This document shows positions 8,274-16,327 of a stretch of DNA of 35,064 bases, piece after piece (the first letter of the stretch is position 1; each line of letters starts with the position of its first letter). The DNA is from Cupriavidus phytohabitans (lineage in GTDB: Bacteria > Pseudomonadota > Gammaproteobacteria > Burkholderiales > Burkholderiaceae). Position numbers and translations under genes: made by a program. The notes beneath the pieces are model-generated. The model was not told the origin of the DNA, made no database searches, and saw nothing but the letters and a program-made list of their open reading frames with translations. Where the stretch lies: the NCBI RefSeq assembly GCF_000426345.1, contig NZ_AUFE01000057.1, positions 1-35,064 of the forward strand. The letters are read 5' to 3'.

Positions 8274-8302
8274 TTGACAAGACAGATCTGTCTACAAATA
8301 AT
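8274..8302 (+). promoter_or_regulatory. Strong sigma-70-type promoter of the DUF1348 gene
   Basis: A perfect -35 TTGACA (8274-8279) is followed after 17 bp by AATAAT (8297-8302), one mismatch from TATAAT. This is the best housekeeping promoter I see in the window. Its spacer and start region are occupied by two operator palindromes, the arrangement expected for tight repression. Confidence 0.75.
8280..8293. promoter_or_regulatory. TetR-type operator, copy 1
   Basis: AGACAGATCTGTCT is a perfect 14-bp palindrome that lies between the -35 and -10 elements, where a bound dimer would exclude RNA polymerase. It matches the palindrome in front of the tetR gene at 13286-13299 at all but one central base. 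Confidence 0.65.
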
Positions 8303-8303
8303 G

Positions 8304-8317
8304 AGACAGGTCTGTAT
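8304..8317. promoter_or_regulatory. TetR-type operator, copy 2
   Basis: AGACAGGTCTGTAT is a near-perfect copy of the first operator, 24 bp away centre to centre and just after the -10, over the expected transcription start. It shares the AGACAGGTCTGT core with the tetR-promoter site. Confidence 0.6.
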
Positions 8318-8393
8318 CATTCTAGAGGCGTTGTCGACGCTCGTGGACGACAGGCCGCCAAACCAACCACCTTCGTCTTGCAGGAGAAACCCG

Positions 8394-8873
8394 ATGTCCG
8401 CACAACCCGAAATCCGCCCGCCACTGCCGCCGTTCACCCACGATTCCGCCGTCGCCAAGGTCCGCGCCGCCGAAGACGGCTGGAACAGCCGCAACCCGGA
8501 GCGCGTGGCGCTGGCCTATACCGTTGACAGTGCCTGGCGCAACCGTGCCGAGTTTGTGAACGGCCGCGCCGATATCGTCGCCTTCTTGCAGCGCAAGTGG
8601 CAGAAGGAACTGGATTACCGCCTGATCAAGGAGCTGTGGGCACACGATGGCAACCGCATCGCGGTGCGCTTTGCCTATGAATGGCACGACGATTCCGGCA
8701 ACTGGTACCGGTCGTATGGCAACGAGAACTGGGAATTCGATGAGTCGGGACTGATGCGGCGCCGCTTCGCCTGCATCAACGATGCGCCGATCCGGGAGGC
8801 GGACCGCAAGTTCCACTGGCCGCTGGGGCGGCGCCCGGACGCGCATCCGGGGTTGAGCGAGCTGGGGTTGTAA
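8394..8873 (+). CDS. DUF1348 family NTF2-like protein
   Basis: A 159-aa protein of the DUF1348 (COG3558) branch of the NTF2-like cone fold. Typical text is KVRAAEDGWNSRNPERVALAYTVDSAWRNR, RADIVAFLQRKW and YRSYGNENWEFDESGLMRRR. Function is unknown; NTF2-like proteins often bind or isomerise small hydrophobic molecules. There is no signal peptide. The ATG at 8394 has AGGAGA seven bases upstream and lies after the mapped promoter, which rules out the longer frame from 8244. The twin operators indicate induction when the TetR at 13387 releases its ligand-controlled repression (inference). It converges on the M20 peptidase. Confidence 0.85.
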   Translation: MSAQPEIRPPLPPFTHDSAVAKVRAAEDGWNSRNPERVALAYTVDSAWRNRAEFVNGRADIVAFLQRKWQKELDYRLIKELWAHDGNRIAVRFAYEWHDDSGNWYRSYGNENWEFDESGLMRRRFACINDAPIREADRKFHWPLGRRPDAHPGLSELGL

Positions 8874-8881
8874 CGGAGCGC

Positions 8882-8918
8882 CTCCTTCCCTCGTTCCGGG
8901 GTCTCCGAGGGAAGGGAG
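8882..8918. terminator. Hairpin between convergent genes
   Basis: CTCCTTCCCTCG pairs with CGAGGGAAGGGAG around a 12-nt loop, with a single bulged base. It sits between two convergent stop codons, as expected for a bidirectional terminator. It lacks a proper U-tract on either strand. Confidence 0.5.
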
Positions 8919-8941
8919 AAAAGCAGCCGCTTTGCGCTCGC

Positions 8942-10714
8942 TTACTGCATCTTGTCCAGGTTGCCGATCCGCACCAGCATTTCCGTGAACATCTGCATGT
9001 CGAGGTTCAGGTCGGCCACTTCCTTGTGCTCGCGCGCGTTGTGCGCGGTGTACTTCTTGCCCGGCATCGCCGGCCCGAAGTTGATCGCATTGGGCATCAG
9101 CTTGGCGGTGGTGCTGCCCGCGGTCGCGACCGGCTTGGCTTCCAGTCCGGTTGTGTCGCCGAAAATATTGAGCAGCGTGGACAGCCACGCGCCCTTGGGG
9201 TCGCGCGCCATCCAGTTGCCCTGGTCGTACTTGATCTCCACCGGCCCGTGCGTCGCGGCCCAGCCGAAGATGCGCTTGGTGATGCGGGCGCCCAGCTCGT
9301 CGGGCGTGCGCCCGCGCGGCATGCGCACGTTGGTGACCACGTCGACGTATTCGCCGCGCTCGCGCACCAGCGTGGGCGACATCGTCAGCGGCCCCATGAA
9401 GGCGTCGCGATAGGCGACCTCCATCTTGTTGCCGAGGTAGTCCAGCCCGTACAGGTCGTTCAGGTAGCGCACCGCCCTCAGGTAGTGGTTGTCGGCAAAG
9501 CGCACGCCGCTGGCCTGCAGGAACAGCGCCAGCCGCGGCAGCGGGTTGACGCCTTCTTCCGGACGCGAGCCGTGCGCAGACGCGCCGGTGACCTTGACCT
9601 CGACTTCATTGCCCTCGCGCTTCACATCGATCGAGAACTTGCCGCGCGGCGCGTTGCGACGCACGAAGTCCGCCTTCGCCTGTTCGAGTGCCGCGGCCAC
9701 GGCGGCGGCATCGCCGCCGGCAATGCGCGCGGTGGCGGTCTCGGGAATGGCATTGGCCGAGGCGGCACCGCGCATGGCCACGATGGCCGGGCCCTTGCTG
9801 TCAGCCTTGCCGCGTTCGGCCTTGCCGTCGGCCGACTTGATGCCGAACGAGACCGTCAGGGTGCCGGCGCCTTTCTCCGCGACCACGGCAGGGTACTTGC
9901 TGTCGAGCACGATGTTGTATTCCGGCAGCGTGGTGTGCTGGCGGTAGTACTTCATGCCGTCGCCGCCGGTCTCCTCGGTGGTCTCGATCATCAGGCGGAT
10001 GGTGCGCTCCAGCGGCACGCCGCTTTCCTTGACGGTCTTCATCGCATACAGCACGGCGGCGATCGAGCCCTTGTCGTCGATGGTGCCGCGCCCGTAGAGC
10101 GTGTCGCCAATCCGCGTGAGCCGGAACGGATCGAGGCGGGTGCCGTCGTCCAGCACCCATTCCTCGGCTACAGCCGGCACCACGTCGGCGTGCGTCAGGA
10201 TGCCGAAGGTGTCCTTGCCGCCGCCAGGCAGCGTGACTTCGAACACGCGGTTGTCCACGTTGCGGTAGGCCAGCCCGAAGTCGCGCGCCATGCCTTCCAC
10301 CAGCTTGCCGAACTCCACAATGGCGGGGTTGTCGTGCTGGGCGATCTTTTCATCGCGCACGGTGCGCAGCGCCACCATCTTGCCGATGGTGTCGATCACC
10401 GCAGCCTCGTTGCGGACGCGGTTGTAGACGCCCAGCAGGCGTCCGATATTGACCAGGTTGTCGCCAGCCAGCGGCGCCTTGGCCTGCCACGCGGCCACGG
10501 CCGGGGCGACCGCCGGCTCGGCCCTGGCGGCGGCTGCCATGAAGGCCTGAAGGTCGGCCGGCGCGGCGGCGCGGGTGCTGCTTACCAGCGCGTCGAGCGC
10601 CGGCTTCTTCAGGGTTTGCGCCTGTCCCGGGTGCGCGATCAGCAGCGATAGCGCAAGCAGGGCAGCCCACCGGCGTGGCGTCAGCCGGTGGTGCGGGCGG
10701 CAAGATCGGGTCAT
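8942..10714 (-). CDS. Secreted M20-family metallopeptidase (dipeptidase-like)
   Basis: A 590-aa zinc peptidase of the M20 clan. Metal and catalytic motifs are present: THADVVP (H175, D177), GRGTIDDKGS (D213/D214) and the glutamate pair in ETTEETGGDG (E247/E248). The N-terminus is a signal peptide (basic RRW, then AALLALSLLIA, ending near AQA|Q at about 33), so it is periplasmic. It is longer than typical M20 dipeptidases because of an alpha-helical N-terminal extension (about 35-120). The frame opens further upstream to a TTG at 10777, but TATCAT at 10745-10750 could be a -10 and the ATG at 10714 gives the correct signal peptide. It is divergent from the Prx-Grx gene. Substrate unknown. Confidence 0.85.
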   Translation of the reverse strand: MTRSCRPHHRLTPRRWAALLALSLLIAHPGQAQTLKKPALDALVSSTRAAAPADLQAFMAAAARAEPAVAPAVAAWQAKAPLAGDNLVNIGRLLGVYNRVRNEAAVIDTIGKMVALRTVRDEKIAQHDNPAIVEFGKLVEGMARDFGLAYRNVDNRVFEVTLPGGGKDTFGILTHADVVPAVAEEWVLDDGTRLDPFRLTRIGDTLYGRGTIDDKGSIAAVLYAMKTVKESGVPLERTIRLMIETTEETGGDGMKYYRQHTTLPEYNIVLDSKYPAVVAEKGAGTLTVSFGIKSADGKAERGKADSKGPAIVAMRGAASANAIPETATARIAGGDAAAVAAALEQAKADFVRRNAPRGKFSIDVKREGNEVEVKVTGASAHGSRPEEGVNPLPRLALFLQASGVRFADNHYLRAVRYLNDLYGLDYLGNKMEVAYRDAFMGPLTMSPTLVRERGEYVDVVTNVRMPRGRTPDELGARITKRIFGWAATHGPVEIKYDQGNWMARDPKGAWLSTLLNIFGDTTGLEAKPVATAGSTTAKLMPNAINFGPAMPGKKYTAHNAREHKEVADLNLDMQMFTEMLVRIGNLDKMQ

Positions 10715-10820
10715 TGCGAAGCAGGAAGTAAGGTTGGATGCCGCATGATAGGGCACTTGCCAGGGTTTGCCGAACAAATATGGCGCGGAATGCCCCGCGC
10801 GGGGTGTGTCCCAGGCCCCA

Positions 10821-10859
10821 ATAGAAGATCCCTATGTCAGCGTCATAGCTAAATACAAT
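10821..10859 (+). promoter_or_regulatory. OxyR-like site and -10 of the Prx-Grx gene
   Basis: ATAG-N7-CTAT (10821-10835) is followed by ATAG-N7-CAAT (10845-10859), resembling the repeated ATAG/CTAT quarter sites of OxyR, though spacing between the two halves is 9 and not 7. TACAAT at 10854-10859 could be a -10 without a good -35, as in activator-dependent promoters. Peroxiredoxin genes are classical OxyR targets, but the match is imperfect. Confidence 0.35.
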
Positions 10860-10973
10860 CGGCTTATTTGAAACGATGAATTGTACAAATCACATCGCGG
10901 TCGACAAAATGGGGCCTTCGCTGCAACACGCAGCCGAAACAACCGAATGAATCCAGATCAAGGAGTGATTCCG

Positions 10974-11705
10974 ATGCTGCAATCCCGTGAAGGCCAACGC
11001 ATTCCCAACGTTTCGTTCCGCGTCCGTGAAGACAACGAGTGGAAGACCATCACCACCGGCGAGCTGTTCAGCGGCAAGACCGTGGTCGTGTTCTCGCTGC
11101 CGGGCGCCTTCACGCCCACGTGTTCGTCCACCCACCTGCCACGCTACAACGAGCTGGCGCCGGTGTTCGCCAAACACGGCGTCGACGACATCCTGTGCGT
11201 GTCGGTCAACGATACCTTCGTGATGAATGAGTGGGCCAAGGACCAGGAGTCCGAAAACATCACCATGATCCCCGACGGCAACGGTGAATTCACCGAAGGC
11301 ATGGGCATGCTGGTGGACAAGGCCGACCTGGGCTTCGGCAAGCGCAGCTGGCGCTATTCGATGCTGGTGCGCGACGGCGTGGTCGAGAAGATGTTCATCG
11401 AGCCGGAAGAGCCGGGCGACCCGTTCAAGGTTTCCGACGCCGACACCATGCTGAACCACATCGCCCCGGGCGCGCGCAAGCCTGACCAGGTGGTGGTGTT
11501 CTCGAAGGTGGGCTGCTCGTTCTGCGCCAAGGCCAAGCAACTGCTGGACGACAACGGTTTCGACTACATCGACGTGCCGCTGGACAACAAGGTGCGCGGC
11601 AAGGTGCTGGGCGCCGTGTCGGGCGAGATGACGGCGCCGCAGGTCTTCATCAACGGCAAGCTGGTCGGCGGCGCCGAGGCGCTGCAGCAGTACCTCGCGA
11701 GGTAA
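10974..11705 (+). CDS. Peroxiredoxin-glutaredoxin fusion (hybrid Prx5)
   Basis: A 243-aa glutathione-dependent peroxidase of the hybrid Prx5 type. Residues 1-160 are a Prx5-like domain with the peroxidatic cysteine C50 in PGAFTPTCSSTHLPRY. Residues 172-243 are a glutaredoxin with active site C181-S-F-C184, the TAPQVFING cis-proline loop and the GG motif. The Grx domain reduces the Prx domain using glutathione, so one polypeptide removes H2O2 and alkyl hydroperoxides in the cytoplasm. AAGGAG nine bases before the ATG fixes the start. A flavoprotein disulfide reductase gene follows after a 170-bp gap. Confidence 0.93.
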   Translation: MLQSREGQRIPNVSFRVREDNEWKTITTGELFSGKTVVVFSLPGAFTPTCSSTHLPRYNELAPVFAKHGVDDILCVSVNDTFVMNEWAKDQESENITMIPDGNGEFTEGMGMLVDKADLGFGKRSWRYSMLVRDGVVEKMFIEPEEPGDPFKVSDADTMLNHIAPGARKPDQVVVFSKVGCSFCAKAKQLLDDNGFDYIDVPLDNKVRGKVLGAVSGEMTAPQVFINGKLVGGAEALQQYLAR

Positions 11706-11769
11706 GTGGCCAAACAAGCCACTCAAATCCTTTCGCTTCCGCATGCGCGGACCGGCAGTCGCCGGGCCC

Positions 11770-11821
11770 GATGGCACCGTTTTGCCCGCTGATTGCTGGC
11801 AAAGGGCAAGGCGGTGCCATC
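11770..11821 (+). promoter_or_regulatory. Long stem-loop between Prx-Grx and LPD-like genes
   Basis: GATGGCACCG (11770-11779) pairs with CGGTGCCATC (11812-11821), then after a symmetric two-base internal loop TTGCCC (11782-11787) pairs with GGGCAA (11804-11809), leaving a 16-nt loop. A smaller AGTGGC/GCCACT stem lies at 11705-11723. Neither has a clear T-run; the structure could terminate partially, protect mRNA, or adjust expression of the second gene. Confidence 0.4.
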
Positions 11822-11875
11822 CAGCCCGTTGATTGACCCCTGATTCACGCCATGACCACCAAGGAATCCTACGCC

Positions 11876-13267
11876 ATGACTACCATCCAGACCGATGTCG
11901 CCGTGATCGGTGCAGGCACCGCCGGCCTTGCCGCCTACCGCGCAGCGGTAGCCGCCGGCAAGCGCGCCGTGATCATCGAAGGCGGCCCGTACGGCACCAC
12001 CTGCGCCCGGGTCGGCTGCATGCCTTCGAAGCTGCTGATCGCCGCCGCCGAGGCCGCGCATGAACTGCGCCACACGGCGCCGTTCGGTGTGCACGTGGAT
12101 GGCCAGGTCCGCATCGATGGCCGCGAGGTCATGGCCCGCGTGCGCAGCGAGCGCGACCGCTTTGTCGGCTTTGTCGTGCGCGGCGTCGAGAATATTCCCG
12201 AAGCCGACCGGATTCGCGGCTACGCCCGCTTTATCGACAACACCACGCTGGAGGTCGATGGCCACACGACCGTACGCGCCGGCCGCGTGGTCATCGCCAC
12301 CGGCTCCAGGCCTGCGCTGCCGGCCGCGTTCAAGGCTTTCGGCGACCGCCTGATCGTCAATGACGATGTGTTCGCATGGGAAGACCTGCCGGGCAGCATG
12401 GTGGTGTTCGGGCCGGGCGTGATCGGTCTGGAGCTTGGGCAGGCGCTGTCGCGCCTTGGCGTGCGGGTGCGCGTGTTCGGCGTCAGCGGTTCGCTCGGGC
12501 CGCTGACCGATCCGGTGATTCGCGCCTATGCCGCCAAGGCATTCAACGATGAGTTCTACCTTGATCCGGAAGCCAGGGTGACCGAAATGGCCCGCGACGG
12601 CGAGCAGGTGGTGGTGACCTATGCCGACCGAGAAGGACGTAGCGTGACCGAGCGCTTCGACTACGCACTGGCCGCCACCGGCCGCGAGCCGAACGTGCGC
12701 GGCCTCGGCCTGGAGAACACCGGGCTGGCGCTGGACCAGCGTGGCGTGCCGGTGTTCGACCCGGAAACGCTCCAGTGCGGCAACGCGCCGGTGTTTATTG
12801 CCGGCGACGCCAACAATATCCTGCCGTTGCTGCACGAAGCCGCGGACGAGGGCAAGGCCGCCGGCGAGAACGCCGCCAGCTATCCGCAGGTGGAACGGCT
12901 GGCGCGCCGCGCGCCGCTGGCGGTGGTGTTCTCCGACCCGCAGATCGCGATGGTGGGGCAGCGCTACGCCGACCTGGCCGAGGGCAGCTTCGTCACCGGC
13001 GAAGTCAGCTTCGAAGACCAGGGCCGCAGCCGCGTGATGCTGAAGAACCGCGGGCTGATGCACGTCTACGCGGACAAGGCGAGCGGTCGGTTCCTGGGCG
13101 CGGAATGGATCGGGCCGCGTGCGGAAAACATCGCACACTTGCTGGCGTGGTCGTACCAGCAGGGCCTGACCATCGAGCAGATGCTGGGCATGCCGTTCTA
13201 CCACCCGGTGGTGGAAGAAGGGCTGCGCACGGCGCTGCGCGACGCGGCGGCGAGGCTTGCGGCATGA
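11876..13267 (+). CDS. Dihydrolipoamide dehydrogenase-like flavoprotein disulfide reductase
   Basis: A 463-aa class I pyridine-nucleotide disulfide oxidoreductase. FAD motif VAVIGAGTAGLAAY (8-21), redox-active pair in TTCARVGCMPSKLL (C43, C48), NAD-binding GPGVIGLELG, second FAD motif FIAGDAN, and the catalytic dimer-interface pair in YHPVVEEG (H443, E448). All catalytic residues are therefore present. It lies far from any pyruvate or oxoglutarate dehydrogenase gene, so a dedicated role is likelier than a stand-alone E3. Placement after the Prx-Grx fusion suggests reduction of a thiol partner in peroxide defence (inference). An in-frame ATG at 11852 exists, but AAGGA lies ten bases before the chosen one. 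Confidence 0.85.
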   Translation: MTTIQTDVAVIGAGTAGLAAYRAAVAAGKRAVIIEGGPYGTTCARVGCMPSKLLIAAAEAAHELRHTAPFGVHVDGQVRIDGREVMARVRSERDRFVGFVVRGVENIPEADRIRGYARFIDNTTLEVDGHTTVRAGRVVIATGSRPALPAAFKAFGDRLIVNDDVFAWEDLPGSMVVFGPGVIGLELGQALSRLGVRVRVFGVSGSLGPLTDPVIRAYAAKAFNDEFYLDPEARVTEMARDGEQVVVTYADREGRSVTERFDYALAATGREPNVRGLGLENTGLALDQRGVPVFDPETLQCGNAPVFIAGDANNILPLLHEAADEGKAAGENAASYPQVERLARRAPLAVVFSDPQIAMVGQRYADLAEGSFVTGEVSFEDQGRSRVMLKNRGLMHVYADKASGRFLGAEWIGPRAENIAHLLAWSYQQGLTIEQMLGMPFYHPVVEEGLRTALRDAAARLAA

Positions 13268-13285
13268 CCGTTGACCGAAATTGCT

Positions 13286-13299
13286 AGACAGGTCTGTCT
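13286..13299. promoter_or_regulatory. TetR-type operator in front of tetR
   Basis: AGACAGGTCTGTCT is a 14-bp palindrome (apart from the central pair) identical in design to the two sites at the DUF1348 promoter. It lies between TTGCTA (13281-13286) and TAGTAT (13304-13309), a possible promoter with a 17-bp spacer, so it probably mediates autorepression of the gene that starts at 13387. Confidence 0.65.
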
Positions 13300-13386
13300 G
13301 TCATAGTATTGATGCAGGCGGGCCGGCGGCATTTCCTTGCCGCCGGCCCGTTGCCGATTTCCCAACAAGCCTTTCGCCGCGCCACC

Positions 13387-13935
13387 ATGGCCAACCCCTC
13401 CGCCCGCGACCGCATCCTCGACACCGCCGCCCGCCTGTTCTACCAGGAGGGGTATCGCGCCACCGGCATCGACCGGATCATTGCGGAGTCGGGCGTGGCC
13501 AAGATGTCGCTGTACCGGCATTTCGCCTCCAAGAACGACCTGATCTCGGCCTTCCTGGACCGGCGCCATGAGGAATGGATGGCCTGGTTCCGCGGCGACG
13601 TCGAGGCCCGCCTGGCCGCGCGCCCGCATCTGGACGTGATTGCCGACGCGCTGGCCGACTGGTTCGCGGCGGACTTCCGCGGCTGCGCCTTCATCAACGT
13701 CGTCGCCGAGGCCGGTGGCGATGCCCGCGCGGCCGCACAGGCCGCCGCGCACAAGGCAGAACTGGCGGCGTTCGTAGCCGATATTGCCACGCGACTCGGA
13801 CTGCGCCAGCCAGTCCAGGTGGCGGAAGAAGCCATGCTGTGCATTGAAGGCATGATCGTGCGCTACCAGATGCACCGCGATCCGGCAGTGATCGAGGCTG
13901 GGCGGCGGCTGCTGGGCAGGTTGCAGGGCGAGTAA
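13387..13935 (+). CDS. TetR-family regulator, probable repressor of the DUF1348 gene
   Basis: A 182-aa TetR regulator. The DNA-binding domain is textbook: ARDRILDTAARLFYQEGYRATGID, then the helix-turn-helix near 29-48 (IIAESGVAKMSLYRHFASK). The C-terminal part (GCAFINVVAEAGGD) resembles regulators of the NemR/AcrR-like group. An upstream in-frame start at 13309 would overlap the proposed -10, so the ATG at 13387 is preferred, though it has no strong ribosome binding site. The same palindrome in its own promoter and at the DUF1348 promoter indicates autoregulation plus control of that gene 5 kb away (inference). The inducer is unknown. Confidence 0.88.
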   Translation: MANPSARDRILDTAARLFYQEGYRATGIDRIIAESGVAKMSLYRHFASKNDLISAFLDRRHEEWMAWFRGDVEARLAARPHLDVIADALADWFAADFRGCAFINVVAEAGGDARAAAQAAAHKAELAAFVADIATRLGLRQPVQVAEEAMLCIEGMIVRYQMHRDPAVIEAGRRLLGRLQGE

Positions 13936-14064
13936 ACGCTCGATTCGAAACCGCGCTCGATCCGACACCGTCGAACGACGGAAGCAGTCCCTGCGCTCAT
14001 TCCGTAACGTATCCCCGGAAAATGTATCGCCTCTGACACATTCAGGTTACAATCGAAATGCAAT

Positions 14065-14079
14065 TACGAATTATTCGTA
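14065..14079. promoter_or_regulatory. 7-1-7 palindrome upstream of TonB receptor (Fur-box candidate)
   Basis: TACGAATTATTCGTA is a perfect 7-1-7 dyad in an AT-rich patch 35 bp before the receptor start, and another TTCGTAA half follows at once (14080-14086). Its geometry matches the 7-1-7 Fur-box model, but several bases differ from the consensus. Iron control is expected for such receptors; another regulator remains possible. Confidence 0.4.
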
Positions 14080-14113
14080 TTCGTAATCATAAATTTCCAC
14101 TGTTCCTGAAGTG

Positions 14114-16318
14114 ATGTCCTTTGATCCGATCTCCCGGGCCAAGCCGCGCTTTGCCCGTCCCCGGCTGACCCCTCCCCGCGGCCTTTCGCTGACCACCCTG
14201 GCCCTGAGCCTGCACGCCGGGGGCGTGTTTGCCCAGTCCGCAGCCACGCCCGCGGCTGCCTCTGGCGCGGCCGCCGAATTGCCGGCCGTGACCGTTCGTG
14301 CCTCTGGCGTAGAGGAAACCGCAACCGGGCCGGTGCACGGTTTCGTTGCCAGACGCAGCGCCACCGCGACCAAGACCGATACGCCGGTGATGGAGACGCC
14401 GCAGTCGATCACGGTGATCACGCGCGACCGGATGGAAGCGCAGGGGGCGCAGTCGGTGCAGCAGGCCATCGGCTATACCGCCGGCGTCTATGCCGGGCCA
14501 TATGGCAATGACGCGCGCGGTGACTGGGGCAAGTTCCGCGGCACGGACTTCACGCAGTACCGCGACGGCCTGCTCAACCAGGTCGGCTTCTACAACAACG
14601 TGCGCGCCGACGTTTACGGGCTGGAGCGTATCGACGTGCTGCGCGGCCCGTCGTCGATGCTGTTCGGGCAGGGCGCGGTGGGCGGCATCCTGAACCTGGT
14701 CAGCAAGCGTCCGCAGGCCGAGGCCGCGCGCGAGGTCGGCGTGCAGTTCGGCAACTACAACCGCAAGCAGGTGCAGGCCGACCTGACCGGGCCGCTCGAT
14801 GCCGAGGGCAAGTGGACGTACCGGCTGGTGGCGCTGGCGCGCGACAGCGACACGCAGGTGGACTACGTGCCCGACAACCGTTACCTGATCGCGCCGTCGC
14901 TGACGTACCGGCCCAATGCCGATACCTCGTTCACGCTGCTGACCAATTTCCAGCGCGACGAAAGCGGGACGTCAGTCGGCTTCTTTCCGTGGCGCGGCAC
15001 GCTCTACCCGAACCCGGGCGGGCAGATTCCCGATCACCTGTTCATCAGCGAGCCGGGCTATGACCGCTACAACGCCGAGCAGACCTCGGTCGGCTACGAA
15101 TTCCAGCACAAGGTCAACGATGCGCTGACCGTCCGCCAGAACCTGCGCTACTCGCACAGCACCGTGGACTACCGCAGCATCTATGCCGCCGGCTTCACCG
15201 GCGCGACGCACGGCTGGGTGCCCGGCAGCAGCACGCTGATGCGCCGCACGGTCTACCTGAACCAGCCGACGCTGAATGCCTTCGTGGTCGACACGCAGGC
15301 ACAAGGCAACTTCCGCACGGGCCCGGTCGACCATACGCTGCTGGCCGGCATGGACTACCAGCATGCCGAGATCACCGGTCGCTCGGGCGTGGGCGGCACC
15401 GCTGCGCCGCTGGATGTGTTCAACCCGGTCTACGGTAATTTCACGCTGCCTGGCACGCGCGACCTGAATCCCAGCAAGCAGATCCAGACCGGCGTGTACC
15501 TGCAGGACCAGCTGTCTTGGAACAAGTGGCTGCTGATGCTGGGCCTGCGCTATGACTGGTCGCGCGCGGCGCAGGACAACACGCCCGGGGCCAGCCGCGA
15601 AGACAACGAACTGACCAAGCGCGCCGGCCTGATGTACCGCTCGGACATCGGCCTGAACCCGTACGTCAGCTATACCGAGTCGTTCCAGGGCCTGCCCGGC
15701 TTCAACCGCTCCAACCAGGCCTTCAAGCCGCTGCGCGGTTCGCAATGGGAAGCGGGGATCAAGTACCAGCCGCCGGGCAAGAATGCTTCGCTGACCGTGG
15801 CGGCATTCGACATGCGCGAGAAGAACCGGAAGACCGCTGGCGTGGTCAACGGCATTCCTGACCAGGTGCAGGTGGGCGAGGCCCGCACGCGCGGCATCGA
15901 GGTCGAGGCACTGGCTTCGCTGACCAGCCGCCTGGACCTGATTGCGACCTATACGTACCTGGATGCGCGCGTGATCGAAGGCAGCGCCGCCGAGGTCGGC
16001 AAGCGCCTGGCCAGCACGCCGTCGAACATGGCTTCGCTGTGGGCCAACTACCGCTTCAAGCTGTTCGGGCTGCCGGGCTTCGTGGCCGGCGGCGGCGTGC
16101 GCTATGTCGGCCCGAGCTACGACGGCACCGACCAGAACCGCGTCGGCGGGGTGACGCTGTACGACGCCATGATCGCCTACGACCACGGTCCGCTGCGCGT
16201 CGCGCTGAACGCCAACAACCTGTTCGACAAGCAGTTCCTGACCACCTGCCTGGCACGCGGCGATTGCTACTTCGGCGCGCGCCGTACCGTGGTCGGCAGC
16301 GTGACGTACCGCTTCTGA
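14114..16318 (+). CDS. TonB-dependent siderophore receptor
   Basis: A 734-aa outer-membrane receptor that imports ferric siderophores using TonB/ExbBD energy. It has an N-terminal signal sequence (LSLTTLALSLHAGGVFA|QS), a TonB-box-like segment LPAVTVRA near 60, a plug domain (ETPQSITVITRDRM, VDVLRGP-type text IDVLRGPSSMLFGQGAVGGILNLVSK) and a 22-strand barrel ending in VTYRF, with the terminal phenylalanine typical of outer-membrane proteins. It resembles FhuE/FoxA/FpvA-type receptors; the exact siderophore cannot be read. No N-terminal signalling extension or sigma/anti-sigma pair is nearby, so direct Fur control is more likely. A GTG lies one codon upstream as an alternative start. Confidence 0.93.
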   Translation: MSFDPISRAKPRFARPRLTPPRGLSLTTLALSLHAGGVFAQSAATPAAASGAAAELPAVTVRASGVEETATGPVHGFVARRSATATKTDTPVMETPQSITVITRDRMEAQGAQSVQQAIGYTAGVYAGPYGNDARGDWGKFRGTDFTQYRDGLLNQVGFYNNVRADVYGLERIDVLRGPSSMLFGQGAVGGILNLVSKRPQAEAAREVGVQFGNYNRKQVQADLTGPLDAEGKWTYRLVALARDSDTQVDYVPDNRYLIAPSLTYRPNADTSFTLLTNFQRDESGTSVGFFPWRGTLYPNPGGQIPDHLFISEPGYDRYNAEQTSVGYEFQHKVNDALTVRQNLRYSHSTVDYRSIYAAGFTGATHGWVPGSSTLMRRTVYLNQPTLNAFVVDTQAQGNFRTGPVDHTLLAGMDYQHAEITGRSGVGGTAAPLDVFNPVYGNFTLPGTRDLNPSKQIQTGVYLQDQLSWNKWLLMLGLRYDWSRAAQDNTPGASREDNELTKRAGLMYRSDIGLNPYVSYTESFQGLPGFNRSNQAFKPLRGSQWEAGIKYQPPGKNASLTVAAFDMREKNRKTAGVVNGIPDQVQVGEARTRGIEVEALASLTSRLDLIATYTYLDARVIEGSAAEVGKRLASTPSNMASLWANYRFKLFGLPGFVAGGGVRYVGPSYDGTDQNRVGGVTLYDAMIAYDHGPLRVALNANNLFDKQFLTTCLARGDCYFGARRTVVGSVTYRF

Positions 16319-16327
16319 CGCGGCCGG

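Noticed and set aside
4480..13267. A single redox-defence island
   Set aside because: The redox genes lie in separate, differently oriented units with other functions between them, and no shared regulatory site links them.
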